From Linyphia triangularis (lineage: Eukaryota; Arthropoda; Arachnida; Araneae; Linyphiidae): 64,000 nt of DNA. A program made the position numbers and the translations under genes. The first letter of the stretch is position 1. The number at the start of each line of letters is the position of its first letter. Below the pieces are notes generated by a model that was not told the DNA's origin, did not search any database, and saw only the letters and a program-made list of their open reading frames with translations. Location of the stretch: assembly GCA_963978545.1 (NCBI GenBank), contig OZ021723.1, positions 6,782,124 to 6,846,123 of the forward strand. The letters run 5' to 3'. This document shows positions 35,959 to 49,169 of the stretch, one piece after another.

Positions 35959-36624
35959 AAAATACGCAAACATCAATTGTTACGGATTTTTCTTGGTTTT
36001 TAAATTTTTTTTAAATAACTAAACACAATATTTAAAAAAACATTTTCTCAAAGATATATAAATAGTATCTCATACATAAAATAAATTTTTGACATAAAAT
36101 TGTACATAAATAAAGTTTTTTTTTATTTTCGGTACCAGACCCCCTTAACCTTTTGATATGAAGGAATATATGGAGTCATTTGTTTGACAAATTTCAAAAT
36201 TCCCGCGAAATTGAATCTTTCTTAATAATGTATTTTATAGTATGGTTATAAAATACATAGTTTATAAAAGAAATCAACACAGTGGTGAGATTTAAACTAC
36301 TTTTAGTTTATTTAAGAAACATTATCCGACGTGATAAGTTTTTCTTTATTTTTTGAAGTTTCCCATTTTTTTTTTTCTCTTTTTCTCTTGTGAGTATTTT
36401 CAAATGAAAATTGTATTCTTTGCACAACGAGACATTTTTCAATGTTTAAAAATGTTATTTCAGCAATAGTTGGTTGAAGAATGGTAACGTTCTGCCATCT
36501 ATCGGTGACAACTAGAGTTATATGTCAAATAAGTGCACTTTAGCTTTTCCCTTAATAAAAAGAAGCGTTCAATGACCCATGTTCATGAATTTCAATATTA
36601 TAAAAGGTAAATTATATTTAAACT

Positions 36625-36928
36625 AAGAGAGTAGAACATCGCATAACCTTCAATTACACTATATTACTGATGTGGATTTGTGTCATTTACCATTTTTATA
36701 TTTTCATCATTCGCTTAGCAAAAATGGCAAGTTTGGCGATATTTTTTACAATAACTCTAACAAGGGTCTTAAGAAAAAAAAGAAGAGAAAAACTTGTTAA
36801 AATCGTGCTTTTGGGGATATATTTTTCGATAATTCTTATATTATCTTTTCTTTTGAATGAAACGTAGGAGAGGAGAAAAAACGATCGTTGATGGGCTATG
36901 TTCAAGCAAAGAGAACTCTGTGTTGCAG
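36625..36928 (+). repeat. Dispersed repeat R, left flank of the satellite
   Basis: This is the inverse of about 27960-28255. It ends with AACTCTGTGTTGCAGGCATTC and runs directly into the first 183-bp satellite unit, whose first ~30 bases are the continuation of this same repeat. Confidence 0.8.
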
Positions 36929-39900
36929 GCATTCATTTCTCAACTTTTTACGTCATTAAAGTAAATAACTTTTGTTTGAATATTGTGAATCAGAAATAAA
37001 TTCTTGATAAATATTAACTAATTTCACTCGTTTTAAAAAAATGCGGGAATTGACCATGGTAGATAGATACCTCAAGCCGATATGAAGTAATTATCCCATA
37101 ATCTCATTATCGCATTCATTTCTCAACTTTTTACGTCATTAAAGTAAATAACTTTTGTTTGAATATTGTGAATCAGAAATAAATTCTTGATAAATATTAA
37201 CTAATTTCACTCGTTTTTAAAAAATGCGGGAATTGACCATGGTAGATAGATACCTCAAGCCGATATGAAGTAATTATCCCATAATCTCATTATCGCATTC
37301 ATTTCTCAACTTTTTACGTCATTAAAGTAAATAACTTTTGTTTGAATATTGTGAATCAGAAATAAATTCTTGATAAATATTAACTAATTTCACTCGTTTT
37401 TAAAAAATGCGGGAATTGACCATGGTAGATAGATACCTCAAGCCGATATGAAGTAATTATCCCATAATCTCATTATCGCATTCATTTCTCAACTTTTTAC
37501 GTCATTAAAGTAAATAACTTTTGTTTGAATATTGTGAATCAGAAATAAATTCTTGATAAATATTAACTAATTTCACTCGTTTTTAAAAAATGCGGGAATT
37601 GACCATGGTAGATAGATACCTCAAGCCGATATGAAGTAATTATCCCATAATCTCATTATCGCATTCATTTCTCAACTTTTTACGTCATTAAAGTAAATAA
37701 CTTTTGTTTGAATATTGTGAATCAGAAATAAATTCTTGATAAATATTAACTAATTTCACTCGTTTTTAAAAAATGCGGGAATTGACCATGGTAGATAGAT
37801 ACCTCAAGCCGATATGAAGTAATTATCCCATAATCTCATTATCGCATTCATTTCTCAACTTTTTACGTCATTAAAGTAAATAACTTTTGTTTGAATATTG
37901 TGAATCAGAAATAAATTCTTGATAAATATTAACTAATTTCACTCGTTTTTAAAAAATGCGGGAATTGACCATGGTAGATAGATACCTCAAGCCGATATGA
38001 AGTAATTATCCCATAATCTCATTATCGCATTCATTTCTCAACTTTTTACGTCATTAAAGTAAATAACTTTTGTTTGAATATTGTGAATCAGAAATAAATT
38101 CTTGATAAATATTAACTAATTTCACTCGTTTTTAAAAAATGCGGGAATTGACCATGGTAGATAGATACCTCAAGCCGATATGAAGTAATTATCCCATAAT
38201 CTCATTATCGCATTCATTTCTCAACTTTTTACGTCATTAAAGTAAATAACTTTTGTTTGAATATTGTGAATCAGAAATAAATTCTTGATAAATATTAACT
38301 AATTTCACTCGTTTTTAAAAAATGCGGGAATTGACCATGGTAGATAGATACCTCAAGCCGATATGAAGTAATTATCCCATAATCTCATTATCGCATTCAT
38401 TTCTCAACTTTTTACGTCATTAAAGTAAATAACTTTTGTTTGAATATTGTGAATCAGAAATAAATTCTTGATAAATATTAACTAATTTCACTCGTTTTTA
38501 AAAAATGCGGGAATTGACCATGGTAGATAGATACCTCAAGCCGATATGAAGCAATTATCCCATAATCTCATTATCGCATTCATTTCTCGCATTCATTTCT
38601 CAACTTTTTACGTCATTAAAGTAAATAACCTTTGTTTGAATATTGTGAATCAGAAATAAATTCTTGATAAATATTAACTAATTTCACTCGTTTTTAAAAA
38701 ATGCGGGAATTGACCATGGTAGATAGATACCTCAAGCCGATATGAAGTAATTATCCCATAATCTCATTATCGCATTCATTTCTCAACTTTTTACGTCATT
38801 AAAGTAAATAACTTTTGTTTGAATATTGTGAATCAGAAATAAATTCTTGATAAATATTAACTAATTTCACTCGTTTTTAAAAAATGCGGGAATTGACCAT
38901 GGTAGATAGATACCTCAAGCCGATATGAAGTAATTATCCCATAATCTCATTATCGCATTCATTTCTCGCATTCATTTCTCAACTTTTTACGTCATTAAAG
39001 TAAATAACTTTTGTTTGAATATTGTGAATCAGAAATAAATTCTTGATAAATATTAACTAATTTCACTCGTTTTTAAAAAATGCGGGAATTGACCATGATA
39101 GATAGATACCTCAAGCCGATATGAAGTAATTATCCCATAATCTCATTATCGCATTCATTTCTCGCATTCATTTCTCAACTTTTTACGTCATTAAAGTAAA
39201 TAACTTTTGTTTGAATATTGTGAATCAGAAATAAATTCTTGATAAATATTAACTAATTTCACTCGTTTTTAAAAAATGCGGGAATTGACCATGGTAGATA
39301 GATACCTCAAGCCGATATGAAGTAATTATCCCATAATCTCATTATCGCATTCATTTCTCAACTTTTTACGTCATTAAAGTAAATAACTTTTGTTTGAATA
39401 TTGTGAATCAGAAATAAATTCTTGATAAATATTAACTAATTTCACTCGTTTTAAAAAAATGCGGGAATTGACCATGGTAGATAGATACCTCAAGCCGATA
39501 TGAAGTAATTATCCCATAATCTCATTATCGCATTCATTTCTCAACTTTTTACGTCATTAAAGTAAATAACTTTTGTTTGAATATTGTGAATCAGAAATAA
39601 ATTCTTGATAAATATTAACTAATTTCACTCGTTTTAAAAAAATGCGGGAATTGACCATGGTAGATAGATACCTCAAGCCGATATGAAGTAATTATCCCAT
39701 AATCTCATTATCGCATTCATTTCTCGCATTCATTTCTCAACTTTTTACGTCATTAAAGTAAATAACTTTTGTTTGAATATTGTGAATCAGAAATAAATTC
39801 TTGATAAATATTAACTAATTTCACTCGTTTTAAAAAAATGCGGGAATTGACCATGGTAGATAGATACCTCAAGCCGATATGAAGTAATTATCCCATAATC

Positions 39901-40647
39901 TCATTATCGCATTCATTTCTCAACTTTTTACGTCATTAAAGTAAATAACTTTTGTTTGAATATTGTGAATCAGAAATAAATTCTTGATAAATATTAACTA
40001 ATTTCACTCGTTTTAAAAAAATGCGGGAATTGACCATGGTAGATAGATACCTCAAGCCGATATGAAGTAATTATCCCATAATCTCATTATCGCATTCATT
40101 TCTCAACTTTTTACGTCATTAAAGTAAATAACTTTTGTTTGAATATTGTGAATCAGAAATAAATTCTTGATAAATATTAACTAATTTCACTCGTTTTAAA
40201 AAAATGCGGGAATTGACCATGGTAGATAGATACCTCAAGCCGATATGAAGTAATTATCCCATAATCTCATTATCGCATTCATTTCTCGCATTCATTTCTC
40301 AACTTTTTACGTCATTAAAGTAAATAACTTTTGTTTGAATATTGTGAATCAGAAATAAATTCTTGATAAATATGAACTAATTTCACTCGTTTTAAAAAAA
40401 TGCGGGAATTGACCATGGTAGATAGATACCTCAAGCCGATATGAAGTAATTATCCCATAATCTCATTATCGCATTCATTTCTCAACTTTTTACGTCATTA
40501 AAGTAAATAACTTTTGTTTGAATATTGTGAATCAGAAATAAATTCTTGATAAATATTAACTAATTTCACTCGTTTTTAAAAAATGCGGGAATTGACCATG
40601 GTAGATAGATACCTCAAGCCGATATGAAGTAATTATCCCATAATCTC
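36929..40647 (+). repeat. 183-bp satellite array, ~20 units
   Basis: Units start with GCATTCATTTCTCAACTTTT at 36929, 37112, 37295 and so on, exactly 183 bases apart. Units are nearly identical, so the array is recently amplified or well homogenised. Five junctions (near 38576, 38955, 39151, 39713 and 40275) carry a 13-base duplication of GCATTCATTTCTC, spaced 379, 196, 562 and 562 bases, and a CGTTTTAAAAAAA/CGTTTTTAAAAAA variant marks blocks of units. The first ~30 bases of each unit derive from repeat R. A diverged single unit lies at 63719-63808. Confidence 0.97.
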
Positions 40648-40954
40648 TGTAACGTATTAAAATAATTATTATCACTACTAAATACTTAACTTGAATTTAA
40701 AGGATGACACTAAAGCCACTAATTTGCAGTATTGTTAGTATTTGCTATATTCTTAGATACCGCATATCATAGTGCAGGTGAAAAATTGGTTTAGCTGAGA
40801 AAATTACAAAAAACCAAAAATGAATATTTTTCAGAAGTGCCAGTAAAAAGGCTGATTTGCATGTCGCCAGGCCAAAGACTGGAATTCCAGCTGAAAACTT
40901 AATTGCAAAGTCACTGCCATGAGTTGATTGAAATGAAAGCTTTGGAGCTATGGT

Positions 40955-41493
<539 letters not shown>

Positions 41494-41638
41494 GATTTTT
41501 GTGTGTGGACCGAATCCTATAGTTTCATCATGCAATGTACACATATGGGTAATTGAAAGTAAAAATATATAAAATATCCCCTACTGGTCGCTTATTGTGA
41601 TTAATAATATAACCCATAAATGTTATTATTATTATTAT

Positions 41639-41710
41639 TTTGTGTGTGGAACCGCACTGGTGTAATAAATCAATATTAAACAGTCCACTAGATGTCTTTA
41701 ATTGATTATC
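41639..41710 (+). mobile_element. 5' LTR remnant of the BEL/Pao element
   Basis: About 70 bases match the 3' end of the 3' LTR (49550-49625), including GTGTGTGGAA-CGCACTGGT, the polyadenylation signal AATAAA (41664-41669) and CAGTCCAC-AGATGT. The rest of the 5' LTR is missing; an ATT microsatellite adjoins the break. The sequence just after (41715-41740, GTGGTCCGTCGAGCCG) is the likely primer-binding/leader region. Confidence 0.8.
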
Positions 41711-42081
41711 AGAAAATGTGGTCCGTCGAGCCGAAGGTATTAATTTGAGTGCGTATCAGAATAGTGTTACTTAACTCTTCTGGAAAGTGTGTTGTGAAGT
41801 GTGGAGCCGAGGTATGTTGCATTCTCTTCTCATGTAATGCCTAATAGTACTTTAGCGCAATTTTAAGTAAATTTTATGTCAGTTGATTGTTTTCTGGAAA
41901 TGTGGAAAGGCGCGAGGAAGAATAATTTAAAATTGATTTGCTCAGAAATATGGGGGGGTTGACGAAACCGCTACTATTTCTGATTTAATGAGTATCATTA
42001 AGAACAGTGGGAAATTTGAGAGTGTTCCGGAGTTATTTCGGATATTGCTAATTTTATAATCGAAGCGACAACGAAGCGACG

Positions 42082-42260
42082 GCCGACCAAACGGTGTAGT
42101 GGTTAGCGGTGCTGGCTTCTAGACCGTGAGGTTGCGGGTTCGAGTCCCGTATTAGGCATGGGTGTTTGTAAATGTGTGTTGGCTTGTCTAATGACGAAAG
42201 TTTCGGCGCATTATAGCCCTCGTGTTGCTGACGGCGCCAGATAATCTGAATACAACCAAC
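42082..42260 (+). mobile_element. SINE family A inserted in BEL gag
   Basis: Full-length copy with GCGGGTTCGAGTCCCG. Target-site duplication AACGAAGCGACG at 42070-42081 and 42261-42272. The duplicated word is gag sequence, so the SINE is younger than the retroelement. Confidence 0.95.
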
Positions 42261-42654
42261 AACGAAGCGACGAGACTTCAGCCTTACAAATTGAGCAATT
42301 AAAATTAGAACGAATACAAACAGAATTAAAATTTGCAGAGTTAAGGAAGGAATCACCTGTAGTAAATGTAGACGAATCAAAGAATGATAAAATTGAGTCG
42401 TTAGATTCTTTCGTTAAAAGTGTACGGGTTTTTACCCTCAAAATCCCAACTAGAGCAGAAGGGTGGCCGTAGTATACCTAAAATGTACCAGTCTGTATTG
42501 TTGATTTTTGCTAGGGGGGAACGCGCAAGCAATATATTAACATATATTCAGGGTGACAAAATTTCGGATTATGAAAAATTAAAAGCTATTGTAATGATGA
42601 TACAATATGAGCCTTCTGCTCAATCGTGTTTGGACAATTTTCGGAAGGCTTCTA

Positions 42655-43399
42655 TACTAAACTTCAACTTAACTAGACATCACTTAGACGGTAGATCGTG
42701 ACAGTGCTCATAGGTATTTAATCCATTTTGGCGGCGTGAAAGCATAATGTTCGCCAAACCACAACCCTGTAGAGAACAAAAGGCTATAAGGTTTGGCGAG
42801 AATTATGTCTTCACTCCGCCAAAATGGATTAAATACCTATGAGCACTGTCACGATCTACCGTCTAAGTGATGTCTAGTTAAGTTGAAGTTTAGTATAGAG
42901 AACAAAAGGCTCTCAGGTTTGGCGAGAATTATGTCTTCACTCCGCCAAAATGGATTAAATACCTATGAGCACTGTCACGATCTACCGTCTAAGTGATGTC
43001 TAGTTAAGTTGAAGTTTAGTATAGAGAACAAAAGGCTCTAAGGTTTGGCGAGAATTATGTCTTCACTCCGCCAAAATGGATTAAATACCTATGAGCACTG
43101 TCACGATCTACCGTCTAAGTGATGTCTAGTTAAGTTGAAGTTTAGTATAGAGAACAAAAGGCTATAAGGTTTGGCGAGAATTATGTCTTCACTCCGCCAA
43201 AATGGATTAAATACCTATGAGCACTGTCACGATCTACCGTCTAAGTGATGCCTAGTTAAGTTGAAGTTTAGTATAGAGAACAAAAGGCTATAAGGTTTGG
43301 CGAGAATTATGTCTTCACTCCGCCAAAATGGATTAAATACCTATGAGCACTGTCACGATCTACCGTCTAAGTGATGTCTAGTTAAGTTGAAGTTTAGTA
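42655..43399. mobile_element. Tandem-armed MITE in BEL gag, TA target site
   Basis: The left arm (42655-42740) TACTAAACTTCAACTTAACT... is the inverse of the right arm ...AGTTAAGTTGAAGTTTAGTA. The right arm is carried by a 126-base unit repeated head to tail, with boundaries at 42891, 43017, 43143, 43269 and 43395. TA lies at both edges (42653-42654, 43400-43401), and counting one TA with the insert removed restores the gag frame across the junction. TA duplication and long inverted ends point to a Tc1/mariner-type non-autonomous element. Confidence 0.92.
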
Positions 43400-44126
43400 T
43401 AGACAGTCAAATGAAACGCACACGCAGTTTACGGCAAGGCTTACAACAGCTTGGGAATACTATTTGAAATTGAGAAAAGTCGAGACATTTGAGGCTTTAA
43501 ATAATTTCATTGTTTCTGATAAGCTGTTTTCAAAGTTAGATCGTGAAACGTCTATGTATATCAGTATAAAGCAAAGAGAAAACTCTGGATGTTACCCCCT
43601 ATAATGGCCCAAAACTGCTACGTGTTTTACCAATCAGAGAATAAAGCAATGTCTGAGGCAAACAACTTTAAAAAATCTCGTCCAATCCCAAGGGGGTGAA
43701 TGTTAAGTCTCTCTTTTCGAGAGCCCTACTTTTAAAAACATTTATTTTTGTAAGAAATTTATATGATATTTTTAACTTGGTAAAGATATTTACTCCTCTA
43801 GTTGTAAATGGTAGTAACAGCTAATTCTTAAATGAGAACTTGTTTGAAAGCCTTATAAGCATAATTTTGTAATTGATAATTTAAATGTAACGCATAATTG
43901 TTTTGTTGAGCATATTTTTTGAAAATTTAAATGGTAGAACTTCAGGGATAACCAGTATTGGCAGAATTGTAATTTTTAAGTGGAGGTATAAATTTTACTG
44001 ATATTTCAGAAGACAAATAGTTAAACTATTCTGGAGTATTACCTGCTTTTTAAGTTAATGCTGATTTGCAACTTTTAATGAATGAATATATTTTACTTAA
44101 AATGATATATTGTTTTTATTTTTAGG

Positions 44127-46990
44127 TATGTGAACTTCATTTCACTGAACATGATATCCGACGATACGTGGAATTGTCTTGTGATAAAACTGGAAAGAAG
44201 ACAACAATTCCATTGGAACAACCAAGATTAAATATCAATGCCATTCCTACCATATTCGAACCGACCAAACGGTATAGTGGTTAGCGTGCTAGCTTCTAGA
44301 CCGCGAGGTTGCGGGTTCGAGTCCCGTGTTGGCATGGGTGTTTGTAAATGTATGTTGGCTTGTCTAATGACGAATGTTTCGGCGCATTATATCCCTCGTG
44401 TTGCTGACGGCGCCAGATAATCTGAATGCAACCAACCTACCATATTCGAAGATTGTCCGAAATATTTGTCCTGTAAAAAACTTTGAGAGAGGAACCAGAT
44501 GCAAAGAAATGTAGAATTGAGTGCTCACAACTGGAAAATGTTATAGCTGAAAGCTTACAAACTTTCGAACATCACAACAGATAATTTAAAATTGACTCAC
44601 TTGAAGAACTTGTAGAAAAAATTAGTTTGATTGAATTGCCACTTAAATTTAATTCTGTAAGTAACAACGAATCTGTTTTAATTGTAAAAATAACCATAGA
44701 CAGTAATGTTCCTCAATATGTAACTGTAGTTATTGATCAAAATCTCTGCCTAAATGTTTTTAAAGATGATATCTGCCTTAAAAAAATCATGACTTAAATT
44801 TGCCCATAACTGTTAAAAATATACCAGAAATTTCAAATGTTATAAATGTTCTAGATAAACATTGAAATCACAAACAGAATGAAGCTCTGGATTTAATCTG
44901 CTCTGCAAAAAAGTTGCTCAGTAAACTAGAGAATATATCTTCATCTAGTGAAAAGTTAAGTATACATTTTTTTAAAGAGCAAATGGCCTTAATTTTCACC
45001 CAAAGGAATCAAAATAGATACAGTTATGATTTTCTAATCCTCTCTTCTTTAGTATCATCCACTTCTGCACATGCATATAACTTTTTAAGAAACAGTGGTG
45101 TTTTGTCTTTTACCTCATTCTTCAACATTGAAAAAAATTATTCACTTCTTGTAATTTAAAAACGAAACATGAAAAAGATGAAAACTTTCTGTGTAATATT
45201 AAATAAAAATTCCAATATTTATATGACAGTGATAAGACAGTCACACTGATGATGGATGAGATCTATTTGAAATCTTTTTTGGATTTTAAAGGGGGGAGCA
45301 TACTTGGTATGTCTTACAATTGCAGTGAAGTAGCAAACTCTGCATATGTCATCATGGTGAAAAGCGTGCAATCAAATTATAAAGACGTTGTAGCAATAAT
45401 GCCTGTGAAAACAGTGAATGCTGACATGTTATTTGAATTAAATAGAAAAGTTGTAATTGGATTGGAAATCATTGGTTTCCATGCATTTTGTGTAATTACT
45501 AATAACAATACTATAAACAGCAAAGCTGTATCTAAATTTTCCACCCCTCCAAAAGTACAAATTGTTTACCCACATCCTTGTGACAGCAAAAAAAAAAGAA
45601 ATTATTTTTTGTGATTGACAGTGTGCATATATTAAAGTGTGTTAGGAATAACTAGAAAAATCAGAAAAATTCTAGCTGCAAAGTTTCCATCCAAATCTGA
45701 TCTTCAGTTAAACACCAGACTCAAAACAGCATTTTTCAGGCTGTAAGAAAATTATATGAGCATGAACGCCCCAAATTTAATTAAATATGCACCAACTTTA
45801 ACAACTAAATCTCTTTTTCCAACGAATATTGAAAGGCAGAATGTTAAATTAGCTGTAAATATTTTTTAACAACAAATTGGCAGACGCTTTAAATACAATA
45901 GGAGACACATCGGGAATACTTGATTCGAAATCAACATCTAAATATATTGAGATCATTGTAAACTGGTGGGAAGTGATGAACGTGAGAACTATTGTGAAAG
46001 GTTATCACAAAAGAAATGTTTATCAAGAGCCACTGGAGTTACTTGACTTTCGTTTTAATTTTTTGAATGATTTCCTTTTATGATTAGATACCTGGAAATA
46101 TGCTAAGTCAGATACTGGTCGTCTTACGCGAGAAACTCACTTTGCACTGTCATTAACCACACACGCAATGCGAGAAATGAGTCATTATTGCACAGGAGAA
46201 TTGCTCATGGAATTTATTCTTACAGGTAAATTTCAAACAGACAGTTTAGAGAATCGTTTTGGGAAATACAGACAACTGGCTGGGGGGGGGGGGGGGGGCA
46301 ATATGATATTTCAGCTACGCAATTGTTTGAAACTGAAGCAAAATTCAGTCAACTCTGCCATTGCTTTTGATATCCAACTCACTTGGTGTTATTAATGTCA
46401 GCATTGATGATAATGATATCAGCAGTAATGATAATGATGTAGAAGTTGATGATCCTGACATTTCCTTTAGCAATAAATTAAATATTAAAGTATTAAAAAA
46501 ATATATTAAAGACTCTAAAAATATTATGCCTGTTCTTGTATATATTGCTGGTTATTCTGTTTTAAAATATTCAATTAATTTTCAATTCTGTAACTTATTG
46601 TTAACCAGGAATTACGAGATATTTTATCATGAAAATCAGATATTAATATACCACCAAGATCGAGGAGGTTTAAAGTATCCGACTGATGAAGTTATTGATA
46701 TTGTTACTTATACATATATTGTTATAACTAAGTTGTTATCAGAACATGAAGATGCTTTTTTTAACAGTACTAAATCAACAACAGGTTGCATTAAGAATAG
46801 TTGATAATGTGTTATTACTTGAAGAAAAATACTTAAGTTTTGATGCATCTGCAGACAAACATTCTTCTGATGTTACATCAAAATGCATTGTTAGAAAAGT
46901 TATAAATATATTGTTTAATAATTATTGTAAAAAGAAGAATGATTCAATTTCTTATGCATCACATTCAAAGGAAAAAGAAAGAAAACTTTG
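44127..46990 (+). pseudogene. P-element/THAP9-like transposase pseudogene
   Basis: P-type transposases cut and paste DNA with an RNase H-fold core and bind DNA through a THAP zinc finger. After a T-rich acceptor-like stretch (TTTTTATTTTTAG, 44114-44126) comes VCELHFTEHDI, the C-terminal C-x2-H half of a THAP domain; the first half is missing. Then: RNQNRYSYDFLILSSLVSSTS (about 45010-45072); MMDEIYLKSFLDFKGG (45249-45296), the first catalytic Asp block; VIDSVHI (45612-45632) after a frameshift, with the second conserved Asp; GRLTRETHFALS, then FQTDSLENRFGKYRQ (46231-46275); and a C-terminal VYIAGY...DRGGLKYPTDEV (46540-46695). A SINE, several stops and frameshifts, and a G run at 46282-46298 break it. 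Confidence 0.85.
44261..44436 (+). mobile_element. SINE family A inserted in the P-like transposase
   Basis: Full-length copy. Target-site duplication CTACCATATTCGAA at 44247-44260 and 44437-44450. The duplicated word is transposase coding sequence just after the THAP remnant, so this SINE is younger than the P-like element. Confidence 0.96.
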
Positions 46991-47539
46991 ATGAAAGCAA
47001 CAAAAAATCAAAGTTAAGCTTGAAACTGACTTTAAAAAAATCCCAATAAATTTTTTTTGATGCTTTTTGTGTTGCAGTATTACTTTTTCTTACAAAACCA
47101 ATTTTACAATTGAAGACATGGTCAAAAGATATGAATGGATAATAATAAAAAATAAAATTTACAATATAAATCTTGAAATCTGTCTGACATAAAAGTTATA
47201 ACTCTACTTAATGTTAAATCAACGGAATCTGAATACATTTTACCTTACACTTAAATCTGTGTTAGTTTTGTACTTTCTGTTGAGAAATGTACAAAACTAA
47301 CTTAAACAGATATAATTTCATAACCAAATATACCAAATTAAAATATTGATAAGAGGAAGACTAAATAAAGTTTATATCATTAAAAGAGTAGCAATCACAA
47401 AGTAATTAGGCGAAAAAGTGTTCTATTGAAATAGAACCGCAGCAATCCAGTTCTCCCCCATCAGCAGTCCAAGAAAAGATCCTACCTAAGTGACGTCACG
47501 ATTCACGTCATATGGCTTGTTCCAGTAAAGGTGGTATTG

Positions 47540-49169
47540 GAAAAGTACCCTTCAAAGTTTATTGTCCCTCCACTTCAACAAGAGGACTTTAACCTTGAAC
47601 TTAAAAATTTTGACTCTAAAATTGTTGAATGTTTTACCGTAAAAATTCTTTTATTGATGATTTACTTAAATCTTGTAATAGTTATTTAAAGTTAATACGC
47701 GTATTAAGTTTTATTTATAGATTCATTAGAAATTGTCGAGCCAGCCAGGAGAAGAGTGGGCCATTTGACACAGAGGAATTTCACACAACTGACACACACC
47801 TTATAAAATGCATTCAAAGTGCGGAATTTAAAAAGGAAATTAGTGACCTTCAAAGGTCAGGTATGGTCTCAAAAGAGAGTAAGGTAAGAGCTTTTCATCC
47901 TTACCATCCTTACATCCTAAGATGGTGTTTTACGAGTTGCCGATCGAGTAATGAATAGTGATTTAGATTTTAACTCAAAATTTCCTATGCTCCTGCCTCC
48001 TAATCATAAATTTACAAAGTTAATTATTGAATACTGCCATAAAAGGTACTTTGCATGCCGGTCCACAGGCATTGCTACAGGAGATCAGACAAAAATTCTG
48101 GCCCTTAAGTAGCCTTTCTATGTGTAGGAAAGTCGCACATGATTGCATGGTTTGTTTCAAAACAAAGCCAATGGTGACTTCCCAATTGATGGGTGATCTG
48201 TCAAGAGGCAGAATAGCTCCGAATTATCCCTTTAATTGTTCTGGAGTAGATTTCTGTGGTCCCTTTAATCTTAAATACCCCCATCAGAGAACTGGTAACT
48301 TGCTGAAATTATATGTTTGGATATTTATATGTTTTGCAACGGAATGTATTCACATTAAAATTGTTTCAGATTTGACTTCAGAAGCTTTTCTAGCTACTCT
48401 GAAGAGATTTTTTGCCAGAAGGAGTACATGTGCAATTTTTTTCTGATAATGGAAAAAACCTTGTAGGTGCTAATAGAGAAGTTAAAAGATTGTTAAAATT
48501 GGTAACAGAACAATATGATCAACTTGTGGGTTACCTAGCTTCTGAGGGAATAGAAGGGAAATTTATTCCTCCAAGAGCACCTTCCTTCGGTGGTTTATGG
48601 GAATCCGCCGTAAAGTCGTTTAAGTACCGTTTCACAATAGAGGTGGAGTTGTAGGTGGGTTAACTTTGACAAATGAAGAATTTTTGACTGTTAGTGTGCA
48701 AATAGAGGGAGTCTTAAATTCCCGTCCACTATGCCATATGACAAATGGTGCAGATGACATAAATGCTTTAACCCCAGCACACTTTTTAATAGGCAGGTCC
48801 CTTAGTACTATTGTTGAACCTAATTTAATTGATATAAATGAAAATTGTCTTAAAATGGCAAAGAGTAACAAGGGTGGTTCAGTTGTTATGGAAAAAATGG
48901 AACTGCAGTTACTTAAATGGGCTACAGCAAATAAATAAAGAAATAGATGGTCTTTCCAAAAAAACATTGTTCAGGTCGGATATCTAGTAGTTTTAATAGA
49001 GGACAACATGCCCACTTTTAAATGGCCATTAGGACGTATAGTTGAATCGTTTAAGTGTGACGATAACTTGGTGAGAGTGGTAAGGGTAAAAACCCAATCT
49101 GGTACTTATAAAAGAGCAATATCACGAGTGTGCATTTTACCAATGCCAAATTGTTTATTTGTAAATTGA
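47540..49169 (+). pseudogene. pol: BEL/Pao pol 3' part: connection, integrase, DUF5641-like end
   Basis: Integrase inserts retroelement DNA into the host genome. A connection segment (FIDDLLKSCNSYLKLIR, 47650-47700; RASQEKSGPF) precedes an HHCC-type zinc-binding region (EYCH, then C-x2-C in HDCMVCFK). The core has the three acidic residues in context: SGVDFCGPF (first Asp, about 48245), FFSDNGKNLVGA (second Asp, about 48440) and GGLWESAVKS (Glu, about 48600). VLNSRPL and LTPAHFLIGR follow, then FKWPLGRIVE and a terminal TYKRAISRVCILPM typical of the DUF5641 tail. At least five frameshifts (near 47925, 48040, 48410, 48620 and 48850) disable it. Confidence 0.9.

Larger units (their letters stand above)
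32513..36148. mobile_element. 3.6-kb TTAA-flanked DNA transposon (defective)
   Basis: The left end reads TTAAGGGGGTATGGTACCGA and the right end is its inverse with one change (TCGGTACCAGACCCCCTTAA), about 20 bases of terminal inverted repeat. TTAA is present at both edges and once in the corresponding empty site near 12041. Inside are a broken open frame (34166-35040) and a large foldback (35153-35958). TTAA targeting is known for piggyBac and Sola3 transposons; no DDE-type catalytic core was recognised, so the superfamily is open. Confidence 0.8.
41945..43765 (+). pseudogene. gag: BEL/Pao gag, broken and interrupted
   Basis: Gag assembles retroelement capsid-like particles. Recognisable pieces are a coiled-coil-like segment (LKLERIQTELKFAELRKE, about 42297-42350), VKSVRVFTLKIPTRAEGW (42413-42467), ILTYIQGDKISDYEKLKAIV (42536-42595), and a segment after the MITE (ETHTQF to ISIKQRENSG, 43412-43589). 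Frames are disrupted by stops, a deletion near 42470, a SINE (42082-42260) and a MITE (42655-43399). The fragment near 43720-43765 (FKNIYFCKK) may be the start of the zinc-knuckle region. Confidence 0.85.
43766..47400 (+). mobile_element. P-element-like (THAP-type) DNA transposon, decayed
   Basis: This transposon lies between the gag and pol remnants of the BEL element. Its coding sequence shows most sections of the P-element/THAP9 transposase, out of frame with each other. Exact ends are uncertain; I did not find matching terminal inverted repeats. The non-coding right part has a short hairpin (GTTAGTTTTGTAC at 47262 and its inverse at 47290). Confidence 0.78.

Noticed and set aside
36929..40647. 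Tandem gene or promoter array
   Set aside because: 183-bp units have no open frame or start context; they are satellite DNA.
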